The notes beneath the pieces are model-generated. The model ran no database searches, was not told the DNA's origin, and worked only from the letters and a program-made list of their open reading frames with translations. A stretch of DNA of 64,000 nt from Actinoallomurus iriomotensis (lineage in GTDB: Bacteria > Actinomycetota > Actinomycetes > Streptosporangiales > Streptosporangiaceae). A program made the translations under genes and the position numbers. Of this stretch, positions 51,590 to 60,620 are shown piece by piece (the stretch's first letter is position 1; the number at the start of each line of letters is the position of its first letter). The stretch is taken from NCBI RefSeq assembly GCF_030269445.1, contig NZ_BSTJ01000007.1, positions 405,957 through 469,956 of the forward strand, written 5' to 3'.

Positions 51590-52672
51590 GTGACCGCGAC
51601 GACTCCGGAGATCCGGCGGTCGCTGTTCCTGCACGCGCCGATCCGCCGGCGGCCCCGCGTCGTGCTCGAAGGACTGCTCGCCCTGGTGGACGCCGACACG
51701 CCGCCCGACGGGCCCGACGGGCCGATGGCGGTGCTGGAACGCCGCCTCGCCGCGCTGCTGGGCAAGGAGGCCGCGCTGTTCTTCCCGAGCGGCACGATGG
51801 CGCAGCAGGTCGCGCTGCGGGTGCATGCCGAGCGGAGCGGGCGCCGTGGGTTCGCCGCGCACCCGCACTGCCACCTCGACCAGTGGGAGAGGCAGGGCTA
51901 CAACGCCGTGCACGGCCTCTGGTACCACCGCGCCGGGGACCCGAACACCTTGATGACCGCCGCCGACCTCGCGGCGATCGGCGAGCCGCTCGCCGCGGTG
52001 CTCTGGGAGCTGCCGCAGCGCGACCTCGGCGGCCTGCTCCCCGAGTGGGACGACCTCGCCGAGCAGGTCACGGTCGCCAGGGCCGGCGGCGCGGCGGCTC
52101 ACCTGGACGGCGCCCGCCTGTGGGAGGCCCAGACCTACTACCGTCGCCCGTTCGAGGAGATCGCCGGGCTGTTCGACACGGTGTACGTCTCTCTCTACAA
52201 GAGCCTTCAGGGCACCCGAGGCGCGGTCCTGGCCGCGGACGCGGCCACGATCGCCGCCGCGGACGTGTGGCGCACCCGCCTCGGCGGCTCGATTCCCGAC
52301 GCGTGGCCGCTCGCGCTGACCGCCCTCGCGGGCCTCGACACCATCCCGCCGCGCATGCCGGTCTTCCGCGAGCACGCGCTCGCCATCGCCGCGGCGGTCA
52401 ACGCCGACGGTGCCGCCCGCACGTGCCCGGAGCCGCCGCAGACGCCCCTCTTCCACATCCACCTGCCGGCGCCGAAGGACGCGGTCGAGCGGGCCGGGGC
52501 CGCGCTGCTCGCCGAGACGGGCGTGCAGCTGTTCCCCCGCGTGCGCTCGCTCCCGGACCCGCGCCGGTGCGCGTTCGAGATCAGCGTCGGCGAGAACGCC
52601 ATGGAGTTCACCCCCGACGAGGTCGTCGGCCTGGTTCACGAGCTGCTCGACCGCGCCGTAGCGAGCCGATGA
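51590..52672 (+). CDS. PLP-dependent aldolase / beta-eliminating lyase (threonine aldolase-like)
   Basis: This 360-residue fold-type I PLP enzyme has the beta-eliminating lyase domain of low-specificity threonine aldolase: KEAALFFPSGTMAQQVALRV, the cofactor Asp region AAHLDGARLWEAQ, and the Schiff-base Lys in VYVSLYKSLQGTRG. It would cleave L-threonine or a related beta-hydroxy amino acid to glycine and an aldehyde. GTG 51590 follows a weak GGGG site. It is downstream of the MDMPI gene and could be cotranscribed. Confidence 0.88.
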   Translation: MTATTPEIRRSLFLHAPIRRRPRVVLEGLLALVDADTPPDGPDGPMAVLERRLAALLGKEAALFFPSGTMAQQVALRVHAERSGRRGFAAHPHCHLDQWERQGYNAVHGLWYHRAGDPNTLMTAADLAAIGEPLAAVLWELPQRDLGGLLPEWDDLAEQVTVARAGGAAAHLDGARLWEAQTYYRRPFEEIAGLFDTVYVSLYKSLQGTRGAVLAADAATIAAADVWRTRLGGSIPDAWPLALTALAGLDTIPPRMPVFREHALAIAAAVNADGAARTCPEPPQTPLFHIHLPAPKDAVERAGAALLAETGVQLFPRVRSLPDPRRCAFEISVGENAMEFTPDEVVGLVHELLDRAVASR

Positions 52673-52699
52673 GCCGCAGCGCGGCATGAGGAGGATCCG

Positions 52700-53023
52700 G
52701 TGAAGTACCTGTTGTTGATCTGCGGTGACGAGTCCGCCGCCGAGCACGCCGACGACGGCTGCGGCGGCTGGAGCGAGGAGATGCTGCGCCGGGGGGTCGT
52801 ACGCGACGGGGCCGGGCTGCGGCCGCCGTCCGAGGCCAAAACCGTACGCGTGCGCGACGACACCGTGCTGCTGTCCGACGGGCCGTTCGCCGAGACGAAG
52901 GAGCAGATCGGCGGGTTCTGCCTGATCGACTGCGCCGACCTGGACGAGGCGCTGGAGATCGCCGCCCGGCATCCGGCCGCGGCCTACGGCACCATCGAGG
53001 TCCGGCCCGTCCGGCAGCCGTGA
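52700..53023 (+). CDS. YCII-related (DGPF) protein partnered with ECF42 sigma
   Basis: This 107-residue protein shows the YCII fold: [11 protein letters not shown] at the start, the DGPF motif in [17 protein letters not shown], and a C-terminal IEVRPV. DGPF proteins are conserved neighbours of ECF42 sigma factors and may be their partners or targets. Here the stop overlaps the sigma start (GTGA), so the two are made together. GTG 52700 follows AGGAGG. Confidence 0.9.
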   Translation: MKYLLLICGDESAAEHADDGCGGWSEEMLRRGVVRDGAGLRPPSEAKTVRVRDDTVLLSDGPFAETKEQIGGFCLIDCADLDEALEIAARHPAAAYGTIEVRPVRQP

Positions 53024-54258
53024 CGACCGAGGTCGAGGCCGCCGTCGACCGGGCCTTCCGCGACGAGTGGGGCCGGGTCGTCGCGACCCTGATCCGGGTC
53101 ACCGGCGACTGGGACCTCGCCGAAGAGTGCGCGCAGGACGCCTTCGCGCAAGCCCTGCGGCACTGGCCGCGCGACGGGATCCCGCGCCGGCCCGGCGCGT
53201 GGCTGACCACGGCCGCGCGCAACCGCGCCGTCGACCGGCTGCGCCGCGAGGCGGTCGGCGCCGCCAAGCTGCGAGAGGTCGCCGCCCTGTCCCCGGCCGA
53301 ACCCGGCGAGGACGCCGACGACGGCGGCGTGCCCGATGACCGGCTGCGCCTGATGTTCACCTGCTGTCATCCCGCGCTGGCGCCCGAGGCGCGCGTCGCG
53401 CTCACCCTGCGCACCCTCGCCGGACTGACGACCGCCGAGATCGCCCGCGCGTTCCTCGTCGGCGAGGCGACGATGGCCAAGCGGCTCGTACGCGCCCGGC
53501 GGAAGATCCGCCACGCCGGCATCCCGTACCGGGTGCCTCCCGCACACCTGCTGCCCGAACGCCTCCACGCCGTCCTGGCCGTGCTGTACCTGCTGTTCAA
53601 CGAGGGTTACTCCGCGACGGCCGGCGCCGACCTGACGCGTCCCGACCTCGGCGCCGAGGCGATCCGGCTGGCCCGCGTCCTGGCCACGCTGATGCCGGAC
53701 GAGCCGGAGGCCGCCGGCCTGCTCGCCCTCATGCTGCTGCACGACGCCCGCCGCGCCGCCCGGCTCGACGCCGCCGGCGACCTGGTGACCCTGGAGGACC
53801 AGGACCGCCGCCGCTGGGACGCCGCCGGGATCGAAGAGGGCGTGGCCCTGCTCGACGGCGCGCTCGGGCGCGGGGCGCCGGGCCGCTACCAGGTACAGGC
53901 CGCCATCGCCGCCTGCCACGCCACCGCCGCCGGCCCGGCCGACACCGACTGGCCCCAGATCGCCGCCCTGTACGGGCGGCTCGCCCGGTTCGTGCCCACC
54001 CCGGTGGTGGAGCTGAACCGCGCGGTGGCGGTCGGCATGGCCCACGGGCCGGAAGCGGGACTGGCGCTGGTGGACCGGCTCGACGAGTCCGGCGCCCTGG
54101 CCGGTTACCACCTGCTGCCCGCGACCCGCGCCGACCTGCTCCGCCGGCTCGGCCGTACACACGAGGCCGCGGCGGCCTACCGCGCGGCGCTGGAACTGAC
54201 CACCACCGACACCGAGCGGCGCTACCTCGGCCGCCGGCTCACCGAGATTCTGGCCTGA
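53020..54258 (+). CDS. ECF42-type sigma factor with C-terminal TPR-like domain
   Basis: This 412-residue protein has sigma region 2 ([18 protein letters not shown]) and region 4 ([35 protein letters not shown]) followed by a 230-residue extension with the signature [19 protein letters not shown] and helical TPR-like repeats ([20 protein letters not shown]). Such extensions replace an anti-sigma factor as the control element in ECF42. The gene is coupled to the YCII/DGPF gene. GTG 53020 is fixed by the overlap. Neighbouring small enzymes may be targets. Confidence 0.93.
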   Translation: MTTEVEAAVDRAFRDEWGRVVATLIRVTGDWDLAEECAQDAFAQALRHWPRDGIPRRPGAWLTTAARNRAVDRLRREAVGAAKLREVAALSPAEPGEDADDGGVPDDRLRLMFTCCHPALAPEARVALTLRTLAGLTTAEIARAFLVGEATMAKRLVRARRKIRHAGIPYRVPPAHLLPERLHAVLAVLYLLFNEGYSATAGADLTRPDLGAEAIRLARVLATLMPDEPEAAGLLALMLLHDARRAARLDAAGDLVTLEDQDRRRWDAAGIEEGVALLDGALGRGAPGRYQVQAAIAACHATAAGPADTDWPQIAALYGRLARFVPTPVVELNRAVAVGMAHGPEAGLALVDRLDESGALAGYHLLPATRADLLRRLGRTHEAAAAYRAALELTTTDTERRYLGRRLTEILA

Positions 54259-54334
54259 GGGTGTCCTCCCGCGTCCGGGCCGTTCGTCGGTGGGGTGAAC
54301 CGGAAGACCATGACGACGAACGGAGGAGACGGCA

Positions 54335-54673
54335 ATGGCCGACCTCGACGATCTGCGCCGCCTGGCGCTCGCCCTCCCCGAGACGGAGGAGGGGACCCAC
54401 TTTCGGCTGGTGGACTTCAAGGTGCGCCGCAAGGGCTTCGCCGGAATGCTGCCGAACGGCCACGCGGGCCTGTCCGTGCCGGCCGAGCAGGTGCCTGCAC
54501 TGGTCGCCGAACACCCGGTGCTCACCGAGCTGCGGCGCTTCGACAAGGTCATCGGTGTCGAGCTGGACCTGGGCGAGGCGGACGTGGACCTGCTCGGCCG
54601 GCTGGTCGAACTCGCCTGGCGCACCCGCGCCCCCAAGCGCGTGGTGGCGGCGTGGGAGGCCGGGAACCGATGA
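54335..54673 (+). CDS. MmcQ/YjbR-family protein
   Basis: This 112-residue protein has the YjbR/CyaY-like fold (LRRLALALPETEEGTHFRLV, then VDFKVRRKGFAGML; later AWRTRAPKRVVAAWE). The family is usually called a DNA-binding protein by fold, without proven function. ATG 54335 follows GGAGGAG, and its stop overlaps the next gene as ATGA. Confidence 0.87.
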   Translation: MADLDDLRRLALALPETEEGTHFRLVDFKVRRKGFAGMLPNGHAGLSVPAEQVPALVAEHPVLTELRRFDKVIGVELDLGEADVDLLGRLVELAWRTRAPKRVVAAWEAGNR

Positions 54674-55296
54674 GCGAGATCCGGGAGCAGATCGCGGAGG
54701 AGCGCCGTGAGCTGGCCGCCGTGCTCGCGGGCCTCCCCGCCGACGCGTGGGACGCCGACTCCCTGTGCGCGGGCTGGCGGGTGCGCGAGGTCGTGGCGCA
54801 CATGACGATGGCGTTCCGCTACTCGGCCCCGAAGGTGATCTTCGGGCTCGTACGCGCGAGGGGCGGCTTCGACCGGATGCTGGACCGCGCCGCCCGCCGC
54901 GACACGGCCGCGCTGTCGGCCGGAGAGCTGACCGCCGTGCTGCGGGACAACGCCGAACACCCGTGGAAGCCACCGCGCGGCGGGTACGGGGCGGCACTCA
55001 CCCATGACGTCGTCCACGGGCTGGACGTCACGGTGCCGCTGGGCCTCGACCGGAAGGTCCCGGAGGAGCGCCTGCGCCTCGTCCTGGACGGCCTGGCGAG
55101 CGAAAGGGGCCTGAAGTGGTTCGGCGTCGACCTGAACGGCGTCGAACTGCGCGCGGACGACATCGACTGGTCATACGGGGCGGGCGAACCCGTCACCGGC
55201 GCCGCACAGGACCTGGCGGTGCTCCTGTGCGGACGGCGCCTGCCCCCGGACCGCCTGACGGGCGCACCCGCCGCGCGCTTCACCCGCCAGGGCTGA
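54670..55296 (+). CDS. MDMPI / TIGR03083 family protein
   Basis: This 208-residue protein is another member of the mycothiol-dependent isomerase superfamily: LCAGWRVREVVAHMTMAFRY at residues 35-54 with the metal His, and ALTHDVVHGLDVTVPLG near 105-121 with two more His. The start at ATG 54670 is set by overlap with the YjbR gene. Its 3' end (encoding LLCGRRLPPDRL and so on) is repeated twice downstream in degenerate form, so the present stop may be a site of past duplication. Function is unknown. Confidence 0.86.
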   Translation: MSEIREQIAEERRELAAVLAGLPADAWDADSLCAGWRVREVVAHMTMAFRYSAPKVIFGLVRARGGFDRMLDRAARRDTAALSAGELTAVLRDNAEHPWKPPRGGYGAALTHDVVHGLDVTVPLGLDRKVPEERLRLVLDGLASERGLKWFGVDLNGVELRADDIDWSYGAGEPVTGAAQDLAVLLCGRRLPPDRLTGAPAARFTRQG

Positions 55297-55490
55297 CGCG
55301 CTACAGGAGCTGGTCGCGCTCCTTGTGCGGGCGGCGGCCGCCGGCGCGCCGGCCATGCCAGGGCTGGCGCGGTACGTGCCGGAGCCGGTCCAGGGCTTGG
55401 TCGTGCTCTTGTGCGGGCGGCGGCCGTCCCGGGCCGCCTGGCGCGCCGGCCGTGTGCCTCGCCCGTCAGGGGTGAGGCGCTACGTGCCGG
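55216..55490 (+). repeat. Degenerate tandem copies of the 3' end of the MDMPI gene
   Basis: Three copies, aligned on TGTGCGG at 55226, 55324 and 55410, each run from a GTGCTCCTGTGCGG-like start to a CGCTAC or CGGTAC end about 70-75 bases later. The first lies in the MDMPI coding end, the second is non-coding, and the third reaches into the tail of the convergent TetR gene. This accounts for the 183-base gap. Confidence 0.65.
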
Positions 55491-56082
55491 GTTCGGCGGC
55501 CGTGCCCCGCGCGCCGTAGCGGAGGCCGTCCATCAGCAGGTCGAGTATCCGGCCGGCCTGCTCGCGCTGAGTGGGCTCGGCGGCCATCAGGGAGACGCCG
55601 CCGAGACTCGCCACGAGGTCGGCCGCGTCGACGTCGGGCCGTACCCGGCCGGCGTCGACGCCGGCGCGCGTCAGCGTCGTGACGGCCTCCGTCAGGCGGG
55701 CCTTGCTCTCGGAGAACGGGTTGCCGCCGGAGGCGATGACGGCGCGCAGGGCGTCGGCCATGCCGCGCTTGGTGGTCATGTAGTCGACGAAGCGGTCCAT
55801 CCAGGTGCGCAGCGCCTCGTCGGGAGGCAGGCTCTCCAGCAGCTCCGACGTGGCGTCGCACAGGCGCGCGAGCTCCTTGCGATAGGTGGCCTCCACGAGA
55901 GCCTCGCGGGTGGGGAAGTGCCGGTACAGCGTGCCGATGCCGACGCCGGCGTCCTTGGCGATCGCGTCGAGGGTGACCTCCGCCCCGCCGGCCTGGGAGA
56001 AGGCGCGGGCGGCGGCGTCGAGGAGACGATCGCGGTTGCGTTGGGCGTCGGCGCGCAGCGGTCGGGGGCCGGTGGGTGGCAC
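55480..56082 (-). CDS. TetR/AcrR family regulator
   Basis: This 200-residue repressor has a helix-turn-helix with VTLDAIAKDAGVGIGTLYRH near residues 32-51 and a TetR_C domain. It is divergent from an SDR gene, with two palindromes in the shared promoter. GTG 56082 is preceded by GAGGAG and begins the normal PLRADAQRNRDRLLDAA block; a longer frame to 56166 runs through the promoter and is rejected. The tail overlaps the third copy of the degenerate repeat. Confidence 0.91.
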   Translation of the reverse strand: MPPTGPRPLRADAQRNRDRLLDAAARAFSQAGGAEVTLDAIAKDAGVGIGTLYRHFPTREALVEATYRKELARLCDATSELLESLPPDEALRTWMDRFVDYMTTKRGMADALRAVIASGGNPFSESKARLTEAVTTLTRAGVDAGRVRPDVDAADLVASLGGVSLMAAEPTQREQAGRILDLLMDGLRYGARGTAAEPGT

Positions 56083-56107
56083 GGCTCCTCCTCGGGTGGC
56101 GCGAGAC

Positions 56108-56160
56108 TTGTAAATGGAGGATCCTCCGCTTAAAGTGGCAGTCATTCGGAGGTTCCTCCG
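56108..56160 (+). promoter_or_regulatory. SDR promoter flanked by two TetR-type palindromes
   Basis: TTGTAA (56108-56113) and TAAAGT (56131-56136), 17 bases apart, form the SDR promoter. GGAGGATCCTCC (56116-56127) sits in the spacer and CGGAGG-TT-CCTCCG (56147-56160) just downstream of the start region. Two similar palindromes 31 bases apart are a typical double operator for the adjacent TetR protein. Confidence 0.7.
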
Positions 56161-56218
56161 GTTCACATCCTACCGGCCGGACCTGCGCACCGCAGGACCC
56201 CGGGGAGACGGAAAAATC

Positions 56219-57154
56219 ATGGCAACACGTATCACCACGCCCTTCGGCTTCGCCTCCACGGCCGCCGAGGTGCTGGACGGCGTGGACCTCACCGGACGCC
56301 GCGCCATCGTCACCGGCGGCGCGTCCGGCATCGGCGTGGAGACCGCGCGGGCACTGGCCGGCGCGGGCGCGGAGGTCACGATCGCGGTCCGGAGGCGCGA
56401 GGCCGGAGAGCGCACCGCCGAGGACATCATCGCGACCACCGGCAACAAGCAGGTCCTGGTCGCCGACCTCGACCTCGCCGACCAGGCCTCCGTGCGGCGC
56501 TTCACCGCCGACTGGGAGGGCCCGCTGCACATCCTCGTGAACAACGCCGGCGTCATGGCCGCGCCGGAGACCCGCACGCCGGAGGGCTGGGAGCTGCAGT
56601 TCGCCACCAACCACCTCGGCCACTTCGCCCTGACCACCGGCCTGCACGAAGCGCTCGCCGCCGCCGGGGGCGCGCGGGTCGTGTCCGTCAGCTCCAGCGC
56701 GCACCTGCGGTCCGCGGTCGTGTTCGACGACATCCACTTCCGCGAGCGCCCGTACGAGCCCTGGTCCGCGTACGGCCAGTCCAAGACGGCCAACGTCCTG
56801 TTCGCGGTGGAGGCGACCCGGCGCTGGGCCGGGGACGGCATCGCCGTCAACTCCCTGATGCCGGGCGGGATCCGCACCAACCTGCAGCGTCACGTCACCG
56901 ACGAGGAGCTCGACCGGCTCCGCGCGGCGGTGGGCGGCGGCGGCCCGAAGTGGAAGACCCCCGAGCAGGGCGCCGCGACGTCCGTCCTGGTCGCGGCCTC
57001 TCCGCTGCTCGACGGGGTGAGCGGGCGCTACTTCGAGGACTGCGATGAGGCCGAGCCCCACCGGCCCGGCACCCGCTCCGGCGTCGCGGCCCACGCCCTG
57101 GACCCCGAGGCGGCCGAGCGCCTGTGGCAGGTCAGTGTCGACACTCTCGGGTGA
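56219..57154 (+). CDS. SDR family oxidoreductase (retinol-dehydrogenase-like)
   Basis: This 311-residue SDR has the nucleotide-binding TGGASGIGVETARALAGAGA, VRRREAGERT, NNAGVM in LVNNAGVMAAPE, a Ser in VVSVSSSAHL, and catalytic YGQSKTANVLF. The acidic C terminus is usual for this WW-oxidoreductase-like group that reduces lipophilic carbonyls. ATG 56219 is used; a frame from 56114 would start inside the promoter. It is divergent from TetR 55480 and likely repressed by it. Confidence 0.92.
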   Translation: MATRITTPFGFASTAAEVLDGVDLTGRRAIVTGGASGIGVETARALAGAGAEVTIAVRRREAGERTAEDIIATTGNKQVLVADLDLADQASVRRFTADWEGPLHILVNNAGVMAAPETRTPEGWELQFATNHLGHFALTTGLHEALAAAGGARVVSVSSSAHLRSAVVFDDIHFRERPYEPWSAYGQSKTANVLFAVEATRRWAGDGIAVNSLMPGGIRTNLQRHVTDEELDRLRAAVGGGGPKWKTPEQGAATSVLVAASPLLDGVSGRYFEDCDEAEPHRPGTRSGVAAHALDPEAAERLWQVSVDTLG

Positions 57155-57163
57155 AGATGGAGT

Positions 57164-58186
57164 GTGGCCCCGTGGGTGTTGCACGTCGACCTCGACCAGT
57201 TCCTGGTCGCGGTGGAGGTGCTGCGCCACCCGGAGCTGCGCGGCCTCCCGGTCGTCGTCGGCGGCGACGGCGACCCGGCCAAGCGTGGTGTGGTCAGCAC
57301 GGCCTCCTATGAGGCGCGGGAGTTCGGCGTGCACTCCGGGCTGCCCCTCCGTACGGCCGCGCGGCGGTGTCCCGGCGCGGTGTTCCTGCCGGTCGACCGG
57401 CCCGTGTACGAGGCGGCGTCCGCCGAGGTGATGGCGGTCCTGCGGGCGTACGACGCGGTCGTCGAGGTGCTCGGCTGGGACGAGGCGTTCCTGGCCGTCG
57501 ACACCGGCGACCCGGAGGCCGACGCTCGCGAGATCCGCCGCCGCGTCCACGCGGCGACCGGCCTCGACTGCAGCGTCGGGATCGGGGAGAACAAGCTCCA
57601 GGCCAAGGTCGCCACCGGCTTCGGCAAGCCCGGCGGGATCTTCCGGCTGACCGGCGCCACGTGGCTCGACGTGCTCGGCGACCGGCCGGCCGACGCGCTG
57701 TGGGGGATCGGGCGCAAGACCGCCCGGCGGCTCGCCGCGCTGGGCATCGGCACCGTACGGGGGCTCGCCGAGACCGAGCCGGACGCGCTGGCCGCCCGGT
57801 TCGGCCCGGCGACCGGTCCGTGGCTGGTCCGGATCGCGCGGGGCGAGCACTCCTCGCCGGTGAGCGCCGCGCCGCACGTCCCGCACTCGCGCGGCCGGGA
57901 GACCACCTACCAGCGCGATCTCGACGACTGGACCGAGGTGCGCGCGGAGGTGGCACGGCTCGCGCGGCGCGTCGCCGAGGAGGTCGCCGCCGACGGGCGC
58001 CGGGCCGTCCGGGTCGTGGTGAAAGTGCGGTACGCGCCGTTCACGACCCGGACGCACGGCCGGACGCCGGCCATGCCGACCGCCGAGACGGACGCGGTCG
58101 AGCGGGCCGCGCTCGCCGCCCTCGACGCCTTCACCCCGGACCGGCCGGTGCGCCTGCTCGGCGTACGAGCCGAACTGGAGCGGTGA
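57164..58186 (+). CDS. dinB: Y-family DNA polymerase, DinB2-type (Pol IV-like)
   Basis: This 340-residue translesion polymerase has the catalytic motifs HVDLDQFLVAVE (Asp9), SYEAREFGVHSG (nucleotide-binding YxxR) and GWDEAFLAV (Asp106, Glu107), followed by the thumb VGIGENKLQAKVAT and little-finger domains. The steric-gate position, normally Phe or Tyr after Phe13, is Leu14. The same substitution is known in Mycobacterium smegmatis DinB2, which readily inserts ribonucleotides. No C-terminal beta-clamp binding motif is evident. GTG 57164 begins the conserved domain. The gene lies just after the SDR gene with no LexA-box evidence upstream. Confidence 0.92.
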   Translation: MAPWVLHVDLDQFLVAVEVLRHPELRGLPVVVGGDGDPAKRGVVSTASYEAREFGVHSGLPLRTAARRCPGAVFLPVDRPVYEAASAEVMAVLRAYDAVVEVLGWDEAFLAVDTGDPEADAREIRRRVHAATGLDCSVGIGENKLQAKVATGFGKPGGIFRLTGATWLDVLGDRPADALWGIGRKTARRLAALGIGTVRGLAETEPDALAARFGPATGPWLVRIARGEHSSPVSAAPHVPHSRGRETTYQRDLDDWTEVRAEVARLARRVAEEVAADGRRAVRVVVKVRYAPFTTRTHGRTPAMPTAETDAVERAALAALDAFTPDRPVRLLGVRAELER

Positions 58187-58281
58187 ACCGGACGCCACAC
58201 CGACCCGTCCTACTGCACACCGGAACATGCTTGGCATGATCGGACACGGGGCACGGCGGGGGTCGAAGGAGCGTGAGGCGG

Positions 58282-59328
58282 ATGCGTGTTCGCCTGGTCA
58301 CCGCGGACGGGGTCGAGGATCGCCGCGCCGAGGAGCTGCCGGCGCTGGTCCACGGCGAGGAGGGGCTGGTCTGGGTCGACATCCCGGCATGCGACGAGGA
58401 CGCCGCCCACGCGCTGTCGGAGGTGTTCGGCTTCCATCCGCTGGCGGTGCGTGAGTGCGTCGAGCGCAACCGGGTGCCGAAGATGCACGCCTACTCCGAT
58501 CACGTCTTCGTCGTCCTGCACACGCCCGAGCGCGGCGAGCGCGGCCACGTGCACTACGTCGAGCTCGACCAGTTCGTCGGCCGGAACTATCTGGTCACCG
58601 TGCACGGCCCGGTCAACCCGGCGGTGCCCCCGGAGGCGGCCCTGCGGGAGACCGGCACCGTGCTGCGGCGGATACGGGCGGGCCGCCTGCGCCCGTCCTC
58701 CTCGTGGGAGCTGTCGCACGCGATCGTCTCGGCCATGATCCGCACCCAGGAGGAGTTCGTCGAGACCGTCACCAAGGACGTCTGGCGGCTCGAACAGCGG
58801 GTCACGGGCGGACAGGTCGGCGACCCCGAGGAGTTCCTCAACGAGCTGTTCCGCGCCCGCCACGGCCTGCTCGCCGTACGGACCATGGGCGCGCTCGGCG
58901 CCGCGACGTACGGCCGGATGCAGGCCCTCACCGGGATCTCACCGGCCGGGCGCCCGCTGGTGGCCGACGCGGCCGACCGGCTCGCCCGCGTGCGCGACCT
59001 GGCCGAGGGCGAGCAGGAGTACCTCCACGGCGTGATCGAGTTCTACCGGACCGTGCTCACCATCAAGTCGACGCTCATCGGCCAGGCGCAGAACGAGGAG
59101 GTCAAGCGCCTGACCGAGGCCAGCTTCGCGCAGAACGAGGACCTCAAGAAGATCTCCGCCTGGGCGGCGATCTTTTTCGCCCCCACGTTCGTCGGCACGG
59201 TGTACGGGATGAACTTCGAGCACATGCCGGAGCGGCACTGGGTGGCGGGCTATCCGTTCGCCCTCGCCCTGATGCTGCTCGGCTCGATCGTGGCGTACGT
59301 GCTGTTCAAGCGCCGCGACTGGCTCTGA
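58282..59328 (+). CDS. corA: CorA-family magnesium/cobalt transporter
   Basis: This 348-residue protein has a large N-terminal cytoplasmic domain and two C-terminal membrane helices (AAIFFAPTFVGTVYGMNF and FALALMLLGSIVAYVLFK) joined by the GMN signature in YGMNFEHMPE, which selects the divalent cation. It forms a pentameric channel in the plasma membrane. ATG 58282, 11 bases after GGAG, is used; GTG 58273 is the alternative. Its stop abuts the convergent CoxM stop at 59329. Confidence 0.94.
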   Translation: MRVRLVTADGVEDRRAEELPALVHGEEGLVWVDIPACDEDAAHALSEVFGFHPLAVRECVERNRVPKMHAYSDHVFVVLHTPERGERGHVHYVELDQFVGRNYLVTVHGPVNPAVPPEAALRETGTVLRRIRAGRLRPSSSWELSHAIVSAMIRTQEEFVETVTKDVWRLEQRVTGGQVGDPEEFLNELFRARHGLLAVRTMGALGAATYGRMQALTGISPAGRPLVADAADRLARVRDLAEGEQEYLHGVIEFYRTVLTIKSTLIGQAQNEEVKRLTEASFAQNEDLKKISAWAAIFFAPTFVGTVYGMNFEHMPERHWVAGYPFALALMLLGSIVAYVLFKRRDWL

Positions 59329-60150
59329 TCAGCCCGCCCGTCCGGCCGCCTCCTCCAGGCCGCGGCGGACCAGTACGCGGGCCAGGTGCTTGCGGTACTC
59401 CGGGCTCGCGTTGCGGTCGGCGAACGGCGAGGTGCCCTCGGCCGCCCGGGCCGCCGCGTCCGTGATCGAGGCGCCGTCGGCCAGCGCCCGCTCCGTCGCG
59501 GTCGCCCGCAGCGGCGTCGAGCCCATGTTGACCAGCCCGACCGACGACCCCTGGACCGCGACCGCCACGATGGCCCAGTCGATGGCCCGGCTCGTCAGCT
59601 TCTGGAACGACCAGCCCGGCGACGCGGGACGGGGCAGGCGGATCTCGGTGAGCAGCTCGTCGGGCTCCAGAACCGTCTCGAACGGCCCCAGGAAGAACTC
59701 GCTCGACGGGATCTCCCGTACGCCCGACGGGCCGGACACGACCAGCGTGCCGTCCAGCGCCAGGACGACGGCGGGCACGTCCGAGGCGGACTCACCGTGC
59801 GCGATCGAGCCGCCGATGGTGCCGCGGTGCCGTACCTGCGGGTCGCCGACCTTGCCCGAGGCGTGCGCGAGCAGCGGCAGCTCCGCCGCGAGCAGCTCGG
59901 AGTGCTCCAGGTCGTGGTACCGGGTGAGCGCGCCGACCGCGATGTGGTCGGCCTCGCCGCGGATGTAGGACAGCTCGTGGACGCGGCCGATGTCGATGAG
60001 GAACTCCGGCTGTGCGAGGCGCAGCTTCATCAGCGGCAGCAGCGAGTGCCCGCCCGCGAGGATCTTGGCCTCGTCGCCGTACTCGGCGAGGAGGCTCACC
60101 GCCTCTTCCGCCGAGCCCGCGCGCCGGTAGGCGAACTTCGGGGGGATCAT
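59329..60150 (-). CDS. FAD-binding medium subunit of a molybdenum hydroxylase (CoxM-like)
   Basis: This 273-residue subunit carries FAD and passes electrons from the 2Fe-2S subunit. The FAD motifs are [18 protein letters not shown] and [15 protein letters not shown], typical of carbon monoxide/xanthine dehydrogenase medium chains. Its start overlaps the small-subunit stop (ATGA, 60147-60150). It is the last gene of the L-S-M operon. Confidence 0.93.
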   Translation of the reverse strand: MIPPKFAYRRAGSAEEAVSLLAEYGDEAKILAGGHSLLPLMKLRLAQPEFLIDIGRVHELSYIRGEADHIAVGALTRYHDLEHSELLAAELPLLAHASGKVGDPQVRHRGTIGGSIAHGESASDVPAVVLALDGTLVVSGPSGVREIPSSEFFLGPFETVLEPDELLTEIRLPRPASPGWSFQKLTSRAIDWAIVAVAVQGSSVGLVNMGSTPLRATATERALADGASITDAAARAAEGTSPFADRNASPEYRKHLARVLVRRGLEEAAGRAG

Positions 60151-60620
60151 CGCGCACCCTCCGCGCTCTCGGCGGCCGACATGATCGCCTGGACGATGTT
60201 GTGGTAGCCGGTGCACCGGCACAGGTTGCCCTTGAGGGCGGCCCGTACCTCCTCCTCGGTCGGGTGCGGGTTCTCGCGCAGCAGCGACGTCGCGGCCATC
60301 ACCATGCCGGGGGTGCAGAATCCGCACTGGAGGGCGTGGTGCTCCCGGAAGGCGCTCTGCATCGGGTCGAGCTCGCCGTTCTCGCCGGCCAGGCCTTCGA
60401 GGGTCTGTACCTCGTCGCCGTCGACCTGCGCCGCGAGCACGGTGCACGACTTGACCGACTCGCCGTTGACGAGCACGGTGCACGCCCCGCAGGTGCTCGT
60501 GTCGCAGCCGACGTTGGTCGCGGTGAGGCCGACCACGTCCCGCAGGTGGTGGACCAGCAGCGTGCGGTCCTCCACCTCGTGGCTGGTCTTCTCGCCGTTG
60601 ACAGTGATCGTCACGTTCAC
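60147..60620 (-). CDS. 2Fe-2S small subunit of the molybdenum hydroxylase (CoxS-like)
   Basis: This 157-residue subunit holds two 2Fe-2S clusters: the plant-ferredoxin-type site [16 protein letters not shown] and the helical-domain site CGFCTPGM with CRCTG. It is made together with the large and medium subunits, the starts overlapping at GTGA (60617-60620) and ATGA. GTG 60620 begins [10 protein letters not shown]. Confidence 0.94.
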   Translation of the reverse strand: MNVTITVNGEKTSHEVEDRTLLVHHLRDVVGLTATNVGCDTSTCGACTVLVNGESVKSCTVLAAQVDGDEVQTLEGLAGENGELDPMQSAFREHHALQCGFCTPGMVMAATSLLRENPHPTEEEVRAALKGNLCRCTGYHNIVQAIMSAAESAEGAR

